Source: an uncultured Eubacteriales bacterium (GTDB lineage: Bacteria; Bacillota; Clostridia; Lachnospirales; CAMVHY01). Taken from it: 64,000 nucleotides of DNA. The position numbers were made by a program, and so were the translations under genes. Below, piece by piece: positions 34,294 to 44,418 of this stretch (its first letter is position 1; each line of letters opens with the position of its first letter). The stretch covers positions 26,755 to 90,754 of the forward strand of contig CAOVHW010000005.1 in NCBI GenBank assembly GCA_948543815.1, in the 5' to 3' direction. Under the pieces are notes generated by a model that was not told the origin of the DNA, ran no database searches, and saw only the letters and a program-made list of their open reading frames with translations.

Positions 34294-34533
34294 ATGAGTT
34301 CGATTTTTATTTGCTGTGGATGTTTTTATATTTTTTTGTGCATTGCGCTCATTACAATTATTATTTTGCAAAAGAGACGTAATGCGGGCTTGGGGAATTT
34401 ATCCGGCGGTATGATACAAACTTATTGGGATAAGAATAAAGGAAATTCGTTAGATGGCAAGCTTGAAAAGTTTACAAAAATTCTTGCTGGTTTATATTTT
34501 ATTTTTACATTTGCTTTGTGTTTTATTAAATAA
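34294..34533 (+). CDS. secG: Protein translocase subunit SecG
   Basis: A 79-aa SecG, with two membrane helices (about 4-23, 52-75) and the conserved loop QKRRNAGLGNLSGG, followed by TYWDKNKGNSLDGKLEK. SecG stimulates SecYE-dependent export. I choose ATG 34294 (GAGGAGG seven bases upstream) over an ORF start 27 residues earlier. The first helix carries four Cys (ICCGCFYIFLC), more than usual. Monocistronic, with a strong terminator; no rnr/smpB, its frequent neighbours, is present. Confidence 0.93.
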   Translation: MSSIFICCGCFYIFLCIALITIIILQKRRNAGLGNLSGGMIQTYWDKNKGNSLDGKLEKFTKILAGLYFIFTFALCFIK

Positions 34534-34543
34534 ATTTTTTCAT

Positions 34544-34578
34544 AAAAAAAGATTGAGTTTCGTGCTCAATCTTTTTTA
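34544..34578 (+). terminator. Terminator after secG
   Basis: 14-bp A-run plus GATTGAG pairs with CTCAATC plus T-run (34544-34557 with 34565-34578). Confidence 0.9.
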
Positions 34579-34587
34579 TTTGGTTAT

Positions 34588-34953
34588 TTAAAATTTCAAT
34601 TGTTCAGTTACTTTATTGTTTTGTTGGAATGGAATTGGATTGTTTTGTGGTACTGTTATAAAATTTTTTTGATTATCGTTTAATTCGATATTTGATGAAT
34701 TTAGTTGATTGTAATTATTTTTTTGTTTTGACTTTTTATAAAAAATACAACTACAAATAGCAAATATCGTTCATGCAAGAGTTGGTGTTCCAATTAAAAA
34801 TATCGTACCCAACATAGATAAAGAAGCTAATGCGCCTATACCTATTTGAGCAAGTATTTCTAAAATTATTACAGTAGCAAAGAAAAAAATACTTAAACCA
34901 ATTGTTATAATAATCTTTTTACTTGAATTTTTTTTGCTTATAATTGATTTGTT
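34588..34953 (-). pseudogene. Decayed membrane-hairpin protein gene with in-frame TGA
   Basis: Reading the minus strand in the frame that ends at TAA 34588-34590 gives about 121 codons of protein-like sequence broken once by TGA (34771-34773). Before the TGA is a hydrophobic hairpin (IIITIGLSIFFFATVIILEI, then ALASLSMLGTIFLIG); after it the second segment ends (TIFAICSCIFYKK) and a Gln/Asn/Pro-rich tail follows (VPQNNPIPFQQNNKV). No start codon with an SD lies upstream; a TAA at 34954-34956 closes the frame. TGA is a stop elsewhere in this window and TGG is used for Trp, so this is a nonsense mutation, probably Trp to stop. It is a dead relative of the 189- and 277-aa hairpin proteins. Confidence 0.7.
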
Positions 34954-34956
34954 TTA

Positions 34957-35700
34957 TCTTGTTTTTGAATTTTTTTCTGTTTTGTTTTTTTATTTGTTTT
35001 TTTTAAAATTAAGTTATATTTTTGTCTCGTTACCTGTAAATAACATTCTTTGTGTTAATTTTGTTGAAGATTTTTTGTTGTTCGAATTTATTTTTTTAAT
35101 TCGAAAAATTCGGTTTGCTTTAAAATTAATTTTCCAGATTATTTGTAAAAAATAAAATTAAAATAAATCACCATAACATCATTTATAACTTCTTTTTTTG
35201 TCGAATTACACTTTTTAGTAATTTCTTGAATATTATTGTTGTTATACCTACTCTTGTTGCTTTATATTTAGTTGTAAAATTTATATGACATTGTTCCTTA
35301 AATTTTTTGACGTTATTTATTAATACATTCATATTTCTTTCTTGCCTTACATATTTTGGTTTTGAAAGGATTGCTTGTTGAAAATAGTTATATTTATCTT
35401 TAATATCATATTGATTTTATTAAATATTAAGTTAAGTTAAATTAAAATTATTCATTTGATTACACTATATCTTTATTTTAATTTTCCGAATTAAACATTT
35501 TTGAAATACTATTTTCGCAAATTATTCATTGTTTTAGGTTATTCCAATAAAATAAAACAAATTACTTATTAAATTAAAAACGAAGATAATGATCTTATTA
35601 TAAAAATTTACTAAATTTAACAGTAATACTTAAAACATAATCAAAAAATTATTTGTTAATTCGATTTTTAATAATTCTAAAAATATACATAATAAAAGCA
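34957..35700. other. Decayed, gene-free AT-rich DNA
   Basis: About 740 bases with no supportable gene. Stops occur in all frames. The longest protein-like stretch on the minus strand runs from about 35413 down to TAA at 35183-35185 (about 75 codons, including VRQERNMNVLINNVKKFKEQ), with no good start or SD; an internal ATG at 35332 would give 49 aa. A 73-codon plus-strand frame at 34934-35155 is Phe/Leu-rich, lacks an SD and looks like a chance ORF. Together with the pseudogene next door this is best read as degraded accessory DNA. Confidence 0.5.
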
Positions 35701-35704
35701 AGAA

Positions 35705-36112
35705 CTAAACTTTTTTGATTTTAATAACACTTGGCTGAGAAGAAAGATTTAAACTAAAAGAAAATTTGCCAAACGGATTTGACTTAGTAACACCGATCAC
35801 AATATTATTTATTTCGAGTTTATAATTTTGATTAGGCTCAAGATCTAAAGTTATTTGTGTATTTTCAAAACCTTCCGCCTCAAAATTTATATCTGTATCA
35901 TTCATAGTAAATTTATGAATTGCTGAGCCGGGAACAGTTTCTAAAAGTAATAAATCATTTTTTTCGAGGCGTGTAATTTCATTATGCGTTTTAACTTTAT
36001 ATTTATCGCCATTGAAGTCAAAATTTTCAAGTTTTTGTTTTTCCTGAACCAAATAATTTCCGAAGCAAAGGCAATTATTTTCTTCCTTCAAAATTTCATT
36101 TACGACAGCCAT
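35705..36112 (-). CDS. Conserved hypothetical protein
   Basis: A 135-aa, probably all-beta protein (alternating hydrophobic strands: YKVKTHNEITRLEKNDLLLL; ITLDLEPNQNYKLEINNIVI). I recall a conserved Clostridia/Negativicutes family of this size and pattern (NGD-YKVKT-EITRLEKN, ETVPGSA), sometimes labelled endosialidase-like without evidence. No signal peptide or membrane segment. SD AGGAGG eight bases before ATG 36112. It follows the HIT gene by 18 bases in the same direction, so it may end that operon (pepF, HIT, this gene). Function unknown. Confidence 0.8.
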   Translation of the reverse strand: MAVVNEILKEENNCLCFGNYLVQEKQKLENFDFNGDKYKVKTHNEITRLEKNDLLLLETVPGSAIHKFTMNDTDINFEAEGFENTQITLDLEPNQNYKLEINNIVIGVTKSNPFGKFSFSLNLSSQPSVIKIKKV

Positions 36113-36130
36113 TATTATCCTCCTTAATTT

Positions 36131-36538
36131 TTACAAGCAATTTTTTATTTTTTCAAATGTTAATTTAAAATCTTCATCACTAAATTTATTATTGACCCAT
36201 TTAATTTCTACGGTATCACCAAAATATCGCGGAATTACATGCATATGGAAATGATTAACGGTTTGATTCGCACCTTTATTATTATTTTGTAAAAGATGTA
36301 TGCCATCAGGCTTCAAACTTTTTTGAATAGCATTAGAAATTTTTGCCGCAATTTTTAAAATTTTTCCGGCCAAATCATCATCTAATTCAAAAATATTTTG
36401 TACATGTTTTTTCGGAATAACAAGCGAATGCCCAATATTATTTGGGAATTTGTCCAAAATTGCGATACAATCATCATCTTCATAAATTTTATATGCGTCC
36501 ACTTCGTTATTAACTATTTTACAAAAAATACAATCCAT
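36131..36538 (-). CDS. HIT family nucleotide hydrolase
   Basis: A 135-aa histidine-triad protein of the HINT/Hit type. The triad is HFHMH followed by VIPR (His96, His98, His100), preceded by the N-terminal CIFCKIVNNEV metal-binding start and GHSLVIPKKHV. HIT proteins hydrolyse AMP-conjugates such as adenosine phosphoramidates or Ap4A. The ATG lies three bases after the pepF stop, so the two are cotranscribed. Confidence 0.95.
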   Translation of the reverse strand: MDCIFCKIVNNEVDAYKIYEDDDCIAILDKFPNNIGHSLVIPKKHVQNIFELDDDLAGKILKIAAKISNAIQKSLKPDGIHLLQNNNKGANQTVNHFHMHVIPRYFGDTVEIKWVNNKFSDEDFKLTFEKIKNCL

Positions 36539-36541
36539 TCA

Positions 36542-38308
36542 TCATACCTCACTAATTTTTTTCATTTGTGCAACAAGTTCTTTGAAATATTCTAAAGCAC
36601 TTTTAATCGGTGCCGGCGTTGTCATATCAACTCCAGCATTTTTTAATATTTCAATCGAATAATTGCTAGATCCACTTTGCAAAAATTCACGATAACTATC
36701 ATCGCCCGATAAAATTTTTTGTGAAAGCGCAATAGCCGATGAATAGCCTGTTGCATATTGATAAACATAAAATGCGTTATAAAAATGCGGTATCCGCGAC
36801 CATTCTATATCCGATTTTTCATCGAGTGTAACACTTTTTCCATGATATTTCAAATTTAAATCTCTGTAAGTTTTGTTTAACAAATCTACCGTGAGTGGAA
36901 TATCTTTTTGTACCATGTCATGCGTTTGCATTTCAAATTCTGCAAACATTGTTTGACGATAAAGTGTGCGACGAAATTGCTCTAGAAAATAATTTATCAA
37001 GTACGATTTAAATTTTTTATCCTCTGTCGTTTTCAAAAGATATTGCATCAAAAGCGTTTCATTCACAGTTGACGCAATCTCGGCCAAAAATATCGTGTAA
37101 TCCGCGTATATATATGGCTGATTGCTCCACGAATAAAAACTGTGCATAGCATGACCCATTTCATGGGCAAGCGTAAACATATCTTCAATTTTTCCGTCAA
37201 AATTTAAAAGCACAAATGGATGACAACCATAAGCTCCCCAAGAATATGCACCGCTACGTTTTCCTTTGTTTTCATAAACATCAATCCAACCGCTGTTAAA
37301 AGCTTCATCAAGTTTTGCAACATAATCATTGCCTAATGGTTGCAAAGCTTTTTTTACGGTTTCTTTCGCTTCGTCAAAACTTATTTGTGTATCAATTTCC
37401 GGTACAATCGGCACATACATATCGTACATATGAAGTTCTTGAAGGCCTAGCAATTTTTTTCGTATGTCAATGTAATCATGCAAATCGGGTAAATATTCAT
37501 TTACAGTTTCAATTAAATTTGAGTAAACATTTTCAGGAATATTGTGTATGAAAAGCGCTTTTGACAAAGCTAAATCAAAATTTCTCGTACGCGCAAAAAA
37601 TACATCATTTTTTACAGATGACGAATAAATCGTTGCGATTGTATTTTTTTGATTAATATAAGCATCGTAGTAAATATTAAAAGCTTGCCGACGAACATTA
37701 CGGTCGGAAGATTCCATAAGCGATATGAATTTCCCATGAGTGAGTTCAATTTCTTCGCCATTCGAAATCTTTATTTTGCCAAAACTCATGTCGGCATTAC
37801 TTAACATTGAATAAATATTATCAGGAGCGTCCGCCAATTGAGTTGCGTCGGCAAGAATTTTTTCAATTTCCGGACTAAGAATATGTTTTTTCATACGCAA
37901 AAGATTTTCCATGAAATGTGCGTACAAATTATTTGACTCAATAAAAGTTTTTAATTGCTCCTCACTTAAATTTAAAATTTCCGGCTCGATAAAAGAAGCT
38001 GCGGCCGCAATTTTTACGCGAATTATGTCAGATTTATCTGCCATTGCCTGATAAAAATTATTATTGGCATCTTCGTGAAGTTTCATTTGCGCATAAACAT
38101 AAACGCGCCCCAATTTTTCATAAATATCATAAATTTTTTCAAGACATTGCTTTAAAATTTGTAAATCATTTAATTTACCGCGAAACGAATTTATAAGCGC
38201 TATTGATTCATTTAATTCGTCGTAAGAATTTTGCCAAAGTTCATCTGTGTCAAATAAATCATTCAAATGCCATTTAAATTTATCATCAATTTCATTTCTT
38301 AATTTCAT
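36542..38308 (-). CDS. pepF: Oligoendopeptidase F (M3 metallopeptidase)
   Basis: A 588-aa cytoplasmic zinc peptidase of family M3B. The zinc motif HEMGH (near residue 383) lies in LAHEMGHAMHSFYS, with the downstream Glu in ADYTIFLAEIASTVNETLL; GAYSWGAYGCHPFVLLNF and the C-terminal RIPHFYNAFYVYQYATGYSSA are family hallmarks. It degrades peptides of roughly 7-17 residues. SD GGGAGG before ATG 38308. Length is normal (about 600). Linked downstream to the HIT gene. Confidence 0.95.
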   Translation of the reverse strand: MKLRNEIDDKFKWHLNDLFDTDELWQNSYDELNESIALINSFRGKLNDLQILKQCLEKIYDIYEKLGRVYVYAQMKLHEDANNNFYQAMADKSDIIRVKIAAAASFIEPEILNLSEEQLKTFIESNNLYAHFMENLLRMKKHILSPEIEKILADATQLADAPDNIYSMLSNADMSFGKIKISNGEEIELTHGKFISLMESSDRNVRRQAFNIYYDAYINQKNTIATIYSSSVKNDVFFARTRNFDLALSKALFIHNIPENVYSNLIETVNEYLPDLHDYIDIRKKLLGLQELHMYDMYVPIVPEIDTQISFDEAKETVKKALQPLGNDYVAKLDEAFNSGWIDVYENKGKRSGAYSWGAYGCHPFVLLNFDGKIEDMFTLAHEMGHAMHSFYSWSNQPYIYADYTIFLAEIASTVNETLLMQYLLKTTEDKKFKSYLINYFLEQFRRTLYRQTMFAEFEMQTHDMVQKDIPLTVDLLNKTYRDLNLKYHGKSVTLDEKSDIEWSRIPHFYNAFYVYQYATGYSSAIALSQKILSGDDSYREFLQSGSSNYSIEILKNAGVDMTTPAPIKSALEYFKELVAQMKKISEV

Positions 38309-38385
38309 AAAAATTCCTCCCTAAAATTTATAAAAACATTTTACCATTTTATCGCTGAAATAAAATTAAAAAGCATGACAAAGTT

Positions 38386-40965
38386 TTACAAAAATAGTTT
38401 AAAAATTTCGCCCGCCAATAGTGGAATTAATGCAAATAAAATACAAATAAAAAAGTAAAATGGCGGAAGCAAAACAGTTGAAAAAATTTTATTTAAAAAT
38501 GGAAAATAAATGCTACAAAATAAAAATATAAATGAAAAAATTACACAGCGATTTAAAAATTTATTTGAGAAAATTTTTATCTTGAACAAAAATTTTTTAT
38601 CTGAACGCGATGAATAAACTCGCAATAATTCACCGATTACAAGCGTTATAAAACACGCAGTCATTGCTGTTTCATAATTTGTAATTTTTAAGATAAAAAC
38701 AAATGAACTTAACGCTGCAAAACTTAGCGCTAAACTTTGTACGCAAATAAATTTGAACATACGTTTATTTATCAATGGCTCGTCAGGATTATTTGGTTTC
38801 GCCTGCATTATTTTTTCATCGCCCTCTTCCATTCCTAATGCAAATGCCGGAAATGCATCCGTTATAAAATTTATTGAAAGCAAATGAATTGGTGCAAGTG
38901 GCGTTGGCAAATTGAAAAGCAGCGCAATAAATATCAACAAAATTTCACCGATATTACACGATAAAAGATAAGCAATAACCTTTTGGATATTCGCATAAAT
39001 TATTCTCCCCTGCTCCACCGCTTTTACTATGCTCGCAAAATTGTCATCAGTTAAAATCATATCGCAAGCTTCTTTTGCAACGTCAGTTCCCGTTATTCCC
39101 ATTGCAATACCGATATCAGCATTTTTCAACGATGGTGCATCATTAACGCCATCGCCAGTCATTGCCACAATATTTTTATCATTTTTTATTGCTGAAACTA
39201 TGCGGACTTTATGTTGCGGCGATACACGCGCAAAAATATGAGTCGTTTTAATTTTATTTTGCAATTCTAAATCTGTCATTGAATCAATCTCTTTGCCTTC
39301 AATAACATCAGATGTAATGCCCAAATCGTTTGCAATTTTAGATGCAGTAATTTTATGATCGCCCGTAATCATTTTAACCGTTATGCCTGCATTTTTACAG
39401 ATTTCAATTGCATTTTTAGCTTCAGGACGCGGTGGGTCAATCATGCCAATTAATCCGACAAATATCAAATTATTTTCACTGAAATCTTTTTTGTCGTCAA
39501 TAATTTTATATGCGACTCCTAGAACACGATAAGCATTATTTGCAAAGCCACTGTTGGCTTTTAATATGTTATCTTTGTCACTTTGAGAAATTTCACGAAC
39601 TTGTCCATTGGCAAAAATAAAGTTTACACATTTTAAAATTTCATCAGGCGCACCTTTTGTGTTCACAATAAATTTTTGGTCAAATTTGTTTAAAGTTGAC
39701 ATAAGTTTTCGTTCGGAGTCAAATGCAATTTCGCTAACACGTGGATTTTTTTGATTCAAATCCGTTTTATACAAATTAATTTTTTCAGCGGCTTCGAGTA
39801 ATGAACTTTCGGTTGGGTCGCCAATTGAATTATTGGCAGAATATTGTGCATCATTACAGATGGATGCAATTTCAAAAAGTTTTTTCGTGTGTGTAAAGTC
39901 TGTTTCATTATTTATTTTGAAATTGTCAAATATTTTGTCGTTCGTATAAAATTTTTCGACTGTCATTTTATTTTGTGTCAGCGTTCCAGTTTTGTCCGAA
40001 CATATGACAGTAACACTTCCCAAAGTTTCTACCGCACTAAGTTTTTTTATAATAGAATTCATTTTGACCATTCGTTGCATTCCCATTGCAAGTATAACTG
40101 TAACAACAACGGTTAAACCTTCAGGAATTGCGGCAACTGCCAACGAAATTGCTGTCATAAAAATTTGCAGTGGCTCGATATTATGCATTAGACCGATGAA
40201 AAAAATTAAAACACATATAAAAATACAGCCGCAACCTAAAAATTTGCCAAAATGATTTAACTTTTTTTGTAATGGCGTAATTTGTTCGTCAGTTTCATTT
40301 AACATTGATGCAATTTTTCCAATCTCCGTATTCATTCCTGTCGCAAATACGATTCCTTTACCGCGCCCACAAGTAACTATTGAACTCATATATACGCAAT
40401 TTATTCTGTCCCCTAAAACAGTTTGTTCATCTAAAATTACATCAGCATTTTTCTCAACCGGAAACGATTCACCAGTTAGCGCTGACTCATTTATTTTTAA
40501 ATTTATACTTTCAACCAAACGAATATCGGCAGGAATATAATCGCCGGCTTCAATAATTACGACATCACCCGGAACAAGTAAATTGGTTTGTACCTGAATT
40601 ATTTTGTTGTTACGCAAAATTTTTGCATGTGGCCGCGTTAATTCTTTTAGTGCGGCAAATGCATTGTTCGCCTTATTTTCCTGATAAACGCCAAGGCATG
40701 AATTCAAAATTACAACCAAAATAATAATTGAGCCGTCGAGAAATTCACCGAATATGCAAGAGATTACGGCGGCAACAATTAAAATAATTACGAGAAAATC
40801 TTTAAATTGTTCGAGGAATAAAGTAAAAATGGTTTTTGGTTTACTTTGTGCTAATTTATTTGGCCCAATTTTTTTTAAGCGTTCTTGTGAAATTTTTTCA
40901 TCCAAGCCGCTAACAACATCAGTGTTAAATTCATTTATAATTTCATCTTTAGATTTTGTAAACAT
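38386..40965 (-). CDS. P-type Ca2+-transporting ATPase (P2A)
   Basis: An 859-aa P-type ATPase of the SERCA/PMR1-like P2A class. Phosphorylation site CSDKTGTLTQNKM (Asp near 325), actuator loop LTGESFPVEK, hinge MTGDGVNDAPSLKNADIGIAMG, helix M4 with AVAAIPEGL (the ion-site Glu) and M6 with NFITDAFPAFALGME (Asn and Asp ligands). About ten membrane helices. P2A pumps export Ca2+ (or Mn2+) from the cytosol; in sporulating bacteria such a pump has been tied to spore calcium. Monocistronic, divergent from ruvA. Ion specificity is inferred from the M4/M6 residues. Confidence 0.93.
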   Translation of the reverse strand: MFTKSKDEIINEFNTDVVSGLDEKISQERLKKIGPNKLAQSKPKTIFTLFLEQFKDFLVIILIVAAVISCIFGEFLDGSIIILVVILNSCLGVYQENKANNAFAALKELTRPHAKILRNNKIIQVQTNLLVPGDVVIIEAGDYIPADIRLVESINLKINESALTGESFPVEKNADVILDEQTVLGDRINCVYMSSIVTCGRGKGIVFATGMNTEIGKIASMLNETDEQITPLQKKLNHFGKFLGCGCIFICVLIFFIGLMHNIEPLQIFMTAISLAVAAIPEGLTVVVTVILAMGMQRMVKMNSIIKKLSAVETLGSVTVICSDKTGTLTQNKMTVEKFYTNDKIFDNFKINNETDFTHTKKLFEIASICNDAQYSANNSIGDPTESSLLEAAEKINLYKTDLNQKNPRVSEIAFDSERKLMSTLNKFDQKFIVNTKGAPDEILKCVNFIFANGQVREISQSDKDNILKANSGFANNAYRVLGVAYKIIDDKKDFSENNLIFVGLIGMIDPPRPEAKNAIEICKNAGITVKMITGDHKITASKIANDLGITSDVIEGKEIDSMTDLELQNKIKTTHIFARVSPQHKVRIVSAIKNDKNIVAMTGDGVNDAPSLKNADIGIAMGITGTDVAKEACDMILTDDNFASIVKAVEQGRIIYANIQKVIAYLLSCNIGEILLIFIALLFNLPTPLAPIHLLSINFITDAFPAFALGMEEGDEKIMQAKPNNPDEPLINKRMFKFICVQSLALSFAALSSFVFILKITNYETAMTACFITLVIGELLRVYSSRSDKKFLFKIKIFSNKFLNRCVIFSFIFLFCSIYFPFLNKIFSTVLLPPFYFFICILFALIPLLAGEIFKLFL

Positions 40966-41094
40966 TTTTTTCCCCTTATTGAAAAATTTTTATGCAAAAA
41001 ATATTTTACTACAAAAAATAAATTATATGATGAAATTTTCGCCAGATTTTTATATAATAAATCCATAATTTTTCGAGAAAGTAGGATTTTTACC

Positions 41095-41655
41095 ATGATT
41101 TCATTTATTATCGGTGAAGTTGACAGCATAGAAAAAAATACCGTTATCTTAAATAACAACGGTATCGGCTATGAAATAAAAGTTGCGGATGAAACTAAAA
41201 TTATTACGTCAGACAAAAAATTAAAACTCTACACTTTCATGTCAGTTAAAGAAGATTCGATAAATTTATACGGATTTTGCTCACTTGCAGAATTACAAAC
41301 CTTCAAGAAATTAATAACCGTATCAGGAATTGGGCCGAAAGCTGCAATGAATATCCTCGCAAACATGACACAGGAAAATATTTATTTTGCAATTGCTACC
41401 GAAAATATTGATGCGCTTAGCAAAATTCCTGGTATCGGTAAAAAAACTGCACAACGATTAATTTTAGAATTGAAAGATAAAATTACGCTTCCCGATAATT
41501 TACCAAAAAGTGATGAATTATCTGATGCCGTTGAAGCACTCTGCTCACTCGGTTACGAGCGTGCACAAATTATAAAAATTGCTATGCAAATGCAGACTGA
41601 TGGTTTGGATACGCAACAAATTATTAAACAAATTTTAAAATTATTGGCAAAATAG
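41095..41655 (+). CDS. ruvA: Holliday junction DNA helicase subunit RuvA
   Basis: A 186-aa RuvA: OB-fold N-domain (IGEVDSIEKNTVILNNNGIG), two helix-hairpin-helix motifs (ISGVGPKAA-like VSGIGPKAA, and IPGIGKKTAQRLILELK) and a short C-domain (SDAVEALCSLGY) that contacts RuvB. It binds four-way junctions as a tetramer. It is ten bases before ruvB. The usual ruvC upstream partner is missing; a P-type ATPase gene diverges instead. SD is weak (GTAGGAT). Confidence 0.96.
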   Translation: MISFIIGEVDSIEKNTVILNNNGIGYEIKVADETKIITSDKKLKLYTFMSVKEDSINLYGFCSLAELQTFKKLITVSGIGPKAAMNILANMTQENIYFAIATENIDALSKIPGIGKKTAQRLILELKDKITLPDNLPKSDELSDAVEALCSLGYERAQIIKIAMQMQTDGLDTQQIIKQILKLLAK

Positions 41656-41665
41656 GTGAAATAAA

Positions 41666-42664
41666 TTGAAAAGAATTATTGAAACGAAAATTGCGGCTGA
41701 AGATGTTATTATCGAACCAAAATTACGCCCACAAACTTTTGAAGATTATATTGGTCAAAATAAAATTAAAGAAAATTTAAAAGTTTATATTGACGCTGCA
41801 AAAATTCGTCATGAAACTTTAGACCATGTACTTTTTTACGGACCGCCAGGGCTCGGCAAAACTACTTTGTCAAATATTATTGCTAAATATATGGGCGTGA
41901 ATATAAAAATTACTTCCGGTCCAGCAATTGAAAATACTGGTGATATGGCCGCAATTTTAAATGATTTAAGTGATGGCGACGTGTTATTTATCGATGAAAT
42001 TCATAGATTGAATCGCGTTATTGAGGAAATGCTTTATCCTGCAATGGAAGATTTTGCGTTGGATATCGTAATTGGTAAAGGACCGGGTGCTAAAAGTATT
42101 AGACTTGATTTGCCACATTTCACGTTAATCGGAGCAACAACTCGTATAGGACTTTTGACAGCGCCACTACGTGATAGATTTGGCATCATAAATCATTTAG
42201 AATTGTATTCAATTGAAGAATTAGAAAAGATAATTTGTCGTTCAGCAAAAGTTTTAGAAATAAAAATTGAAACTTATGCGGCAAAAGAAATAGCGAAACG
42301 CTCGCGTGGTACGCCACGTATTGCCAATAGATTATTGAAACGCGTGCGAGATTTCGCACAAATTGAAAATAAAGGCGTAATAAGTGAAATCGTCGCAAAA
42401 AATTCTTTAGATCGTTTAGAGATTGATAAAATGGGACTCGATATGCTTGATCGAAAAATTTTAGAGACTATGATAAACAAATTTGGCGGAGGTCCCGTTG
42501 GTTTAGAAACACTGGCCGCGGCAATAAATGAAGATGCAGAAACTATTGAAGACGTTTATGAACCATATCTAATTCAAATTGGTTATATTCAACGCACTGC
42601 ACGTGGCAGAGTAATAACGAATTATGGTTATAAACATTTTGGCTTGCTTTTACCAGGATTTTAA
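41666..42664 (+). CDS. ruvB: Holliday junction branch-migration ATPase RuvB
   Basis: A 332-aa AAA+ motor. Walker [10 protein letters not shown] (59-67), Walker [10 protein letters not shown], sensor 1 IGATTR, arginine finger region APLRDRFG, winged-helix end with [18 protein letters not shown]. It starts at TTG 41666 with AGGTG eight bases upstream; the next in-frame ATG would remove the conserved N-terminus. Directly follows ruvA and ends at a terminator shared with convergent tsf. Confidence 0.97.
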   Translation: MKRIIETKIAAEDVIIEPKLRPQTFEDYIGQNKIKENLKVYIDAAKIRHETLDHVLFYGPPGLGKTTLSNIIAKYMGVNIKITSGPAIENTGDMAAILNDLSDGDVLFIDEIHRLNRVIEEMLYPAMEDFALDIVIGKGPGAKSIRLDLPHFTLIGATTRIGLLTAPLRDRFGIINHLELYSIEELEKIICRSAKVLEIKIETYAAKEIAKRSRGTPRIANRLLKRVRDFAQIENKGVISEIVAKNSLDRLEIDKMGLDMLDRKILETMINKFGGGPVGLETLAAAINEDAETIEDVYEPYLIQIGYIQRTARGRVITNYGYKHFGLLLPGF

Positions 42665-42667
42665 CAT

Positions 42668-42700
42668 AAAAAAAATGAGCGCTTAAGCTCATTTTTATTT
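42668..42700. terminator. Bidirectional terminator between ruvB and tsf
   Basis: AAAAATGAGC (42671-42680) pairs with GCTCATTTTT (42687-42696), A-run on one side and T-run on the other; serves both convergent genes. Confidence 0.88.
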
Positions 42701-42710
42701 TATCGTAAAA

Positions 42711-43622
42711 TTAATTTTTCATAGCTTTGCTTACTTCTTCAGCAAAATTTTCTTCTTTCTTTTCCAAACCTTCACCTGTTGCAAATCTAACAAATCTTTT
42801 AATTGAAATATTTTTGCCTGTTTCTTTTGAAACGTTTTCAATATATTGGCGAATAGTTAACTCATTATCTTTAACATATTCTTGATCCATAAGGCAAAAT
42901 TCTTTTAACTCTTTATTCAAACGTCCATTAACCATTTTTTCGGCTATATTAGCTGGTTTACCTTCATTCAAAGCTTGTTGGGTTAAAATTTCACGTTCTT
43001 TATCAATAAACTCTTGCGAAACATCGTTTCGTGAAACAAATTTCGGATTCATAGCGGCAATTTGCATACAAATATTTTTTCCAAGTTCTTCAATTTTTTC
43101 ATCTTTTTCGCATGATAATTCTAACATAACACCAACTTTTCCACCAGCATGTATGTAAGAAATAATTGAGCCATCGGTTTCAAATTTTGCTACGCGACGG
43201 ATATTTAAATTTTCACCTATAACAGCAATTTTTTGACTTAATTCTTCTTTCACAGTTAAATCTGTATTTTGCCATTTCCCATTTAAAAAACTTTCCAAAT
43301 TAGAAAAAGTTGAGTTCACTGCTTGAACAGCAACATCATGTACATACGATTTGAAATCATTATTTTTAGCAACAAAATCTGTTTCACTGTTTACTTCAAC
43401 AATTGCGCCAATTTTTGCATCATCGTTTATATAAATATCAACTAAACCTTCAGAAGCAATTCGTCCTGCTTTTTTTGCAGCTGCAGCTAATCCTTTTTGA
43501 CGTAAAAGTTCTTGTGCTTTATCCATATCGCCTTGAGCTTCAACCAAAACTTCTTTACAAATAGACATACCAGCGCCGGTAATAGTTCGTAATTCTTTTA
43601 TCATTGCGGCAGTAACAGCCAT
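42711..43622 (-). CDS. tsf: Translation elongation factor Ts
   Basis: A 303-aa EF-Ts, the nucleotide exchange factor of EF-Tu. UBA-like N-domain (LRTITGAGMSICKEVLVEA), the Asp-Phe-containing contact motif SETDFVAKN, and the second core repeat are all present. Length fits. It follows rpsB by five bases in the conserved rpsB-tsf operon. pyrH and frr, the usual next genes, are not downstream; ruvB converges instead. Confidence 0.97.
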   Translation of the reverse strand: MAVTAAMIKELRTITGAGMSICKEVLVEAQGDMDKAQELLRQKGLAAAAKKAGRIASEGLVDIYINDDAKIGAIVEVNSETDFVAKNNDFKSYVHDVAVQAVNSTFSNLESFLNGKWQNTDLTVKEELSQKIAVIGENLNIRRVAKFETDGSIISYIHAGGKVGVMLELSCEKDEKIEELGKNICMQIAAMNPKFVSRNDVSQEFIDKEREILTQQALNEGKPANIAEKMVNGRLNKELKEFCLMDQEYVKDNELTIRQYIENVSKETGKNISIKRFVRFATGEGLEKKEENFAEEVSKAMKN

Positions 43623-43627
43623 TTATA

Positions 43628-44362
43628 TCACTCTCCGAAATTTTCGTTTTCAAATTTTTCATTTTTATCTGATGTTTCACCTTGATTAGCTTCAATAACA
43701 GCATCAGCAATTTTGCTAACAATTAATTTTACAGCACGAATTGCATCATCATTGCCTGGAATTACGTAATCAATTAAATCAGGGTCGCAATTTGTATCAA
43801 CAATAGCAACAATAGGGATTCCAAGAGTTCTGGCTTCCTTAACCGCAATTTCTTCTTTTTTCGAATCAACAACAAACATCATATCCGGCAATTTTTCCAT
43901 TTCTTTAATGCCGCCAATATTTTTTTCCAATTTAGCTTTTTCATTCATTAACAAAGTAACTTCTTTTTTTGGAAGTAAGTCAAAAACATTTTCCTCTTCC
44001 ATTTTTTCAAGTTCTTTCAAACGTAAAATACGTTGACGAATAGTTTTAAAATTAGTGAGCATACCGCCCAACCATCTTTCATTTACATAAAACATATTAC
44101 ACCGTTGAGCTTCATCTTTGATAGCTTCTTTAGCTTGTTTTTTAGTACCGACAAAAAGAATTTTTCCACCGTTTTTAGCTAAATTACTAACAGCTTCATA
44201 AGCCTCTAAAATTTTTTTAACAGTTTTTTGTAAGTCAATGATATAAATTTCATTGCGCTCAACAAAAATATATTTAGCCATTTTAGGATTCCAGCGACGA
44301 GTTTGATGGCCAAAATGAACTCCCGCTTCGAGTAATTGTTTCATAGAAATTACTTCAGACAT
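43628..44362 (-). CDS. rpsB: 30S ribosomal protein S2
   Basis: A 244-aa S2 with the N-terminal [31 protein letters not shown] and [13 protein letters not shown] motifs. Acidic C-terminal tail ([10 protein letters not shown]). SD is GGAGGAGG; a short hairpin (CATAGC/GCTATG, 44380-44396) lies immediately upstream of it and could affect initiation. Promoter at 44419-44447. First gene of rpsB-tsf. Confidence 0.97.
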   Translation of the reverse strand: MSEVISMKQLLEAGVHFGHQTRRWNPKMAKYIFVERNEIYIIDLQKTVKKILEAYEAVSNLAKNGGKILFVGTKKQAKEAIKDEAQRCNMFYVNERWLGGMLTNFKTIRQRILRLKELEKMEEENVFDLLPKKEVTLLMNEKAKLEKNIGGIKEMEKLPDMMFVVDSKKEEIAVKEARTLGIPIVAIVDTNCDPDLIDYVIPGNDDAIRAVKLIVSKIADAVIEANQGETSDKNEKFENENFGE

Positions 44363-44418
44363 ATTTATAAATCCTCCTCCATAGCAAAAAAGCTATGTGC
44401 GTATTTAGTACAGTTGCA

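Noticed and set aside
34771..34773. UGA read as Trp (genetic code 4)
   Set aside because: TGA ends several conserved genes here (HAD phosphatase, mutS, rplT, asnB, AGCS copy 3), and conserved Trp residues use TGG.
34934..35155. Plus-strand 73-aa Phe/Leu-rich ORF
   Set aside because: No SD, composition explained by T-rich decayed DNA, and it overlaps the start side of the hairpin pseudogene.
35183..35332. 49-aa minus-strand ORF (MNVLINNVKKFKEQ...)
   Set aside because: Weak SD, an open frame that extends upstream without a start, inside decayed DNA; more likely a remnant than a gene.
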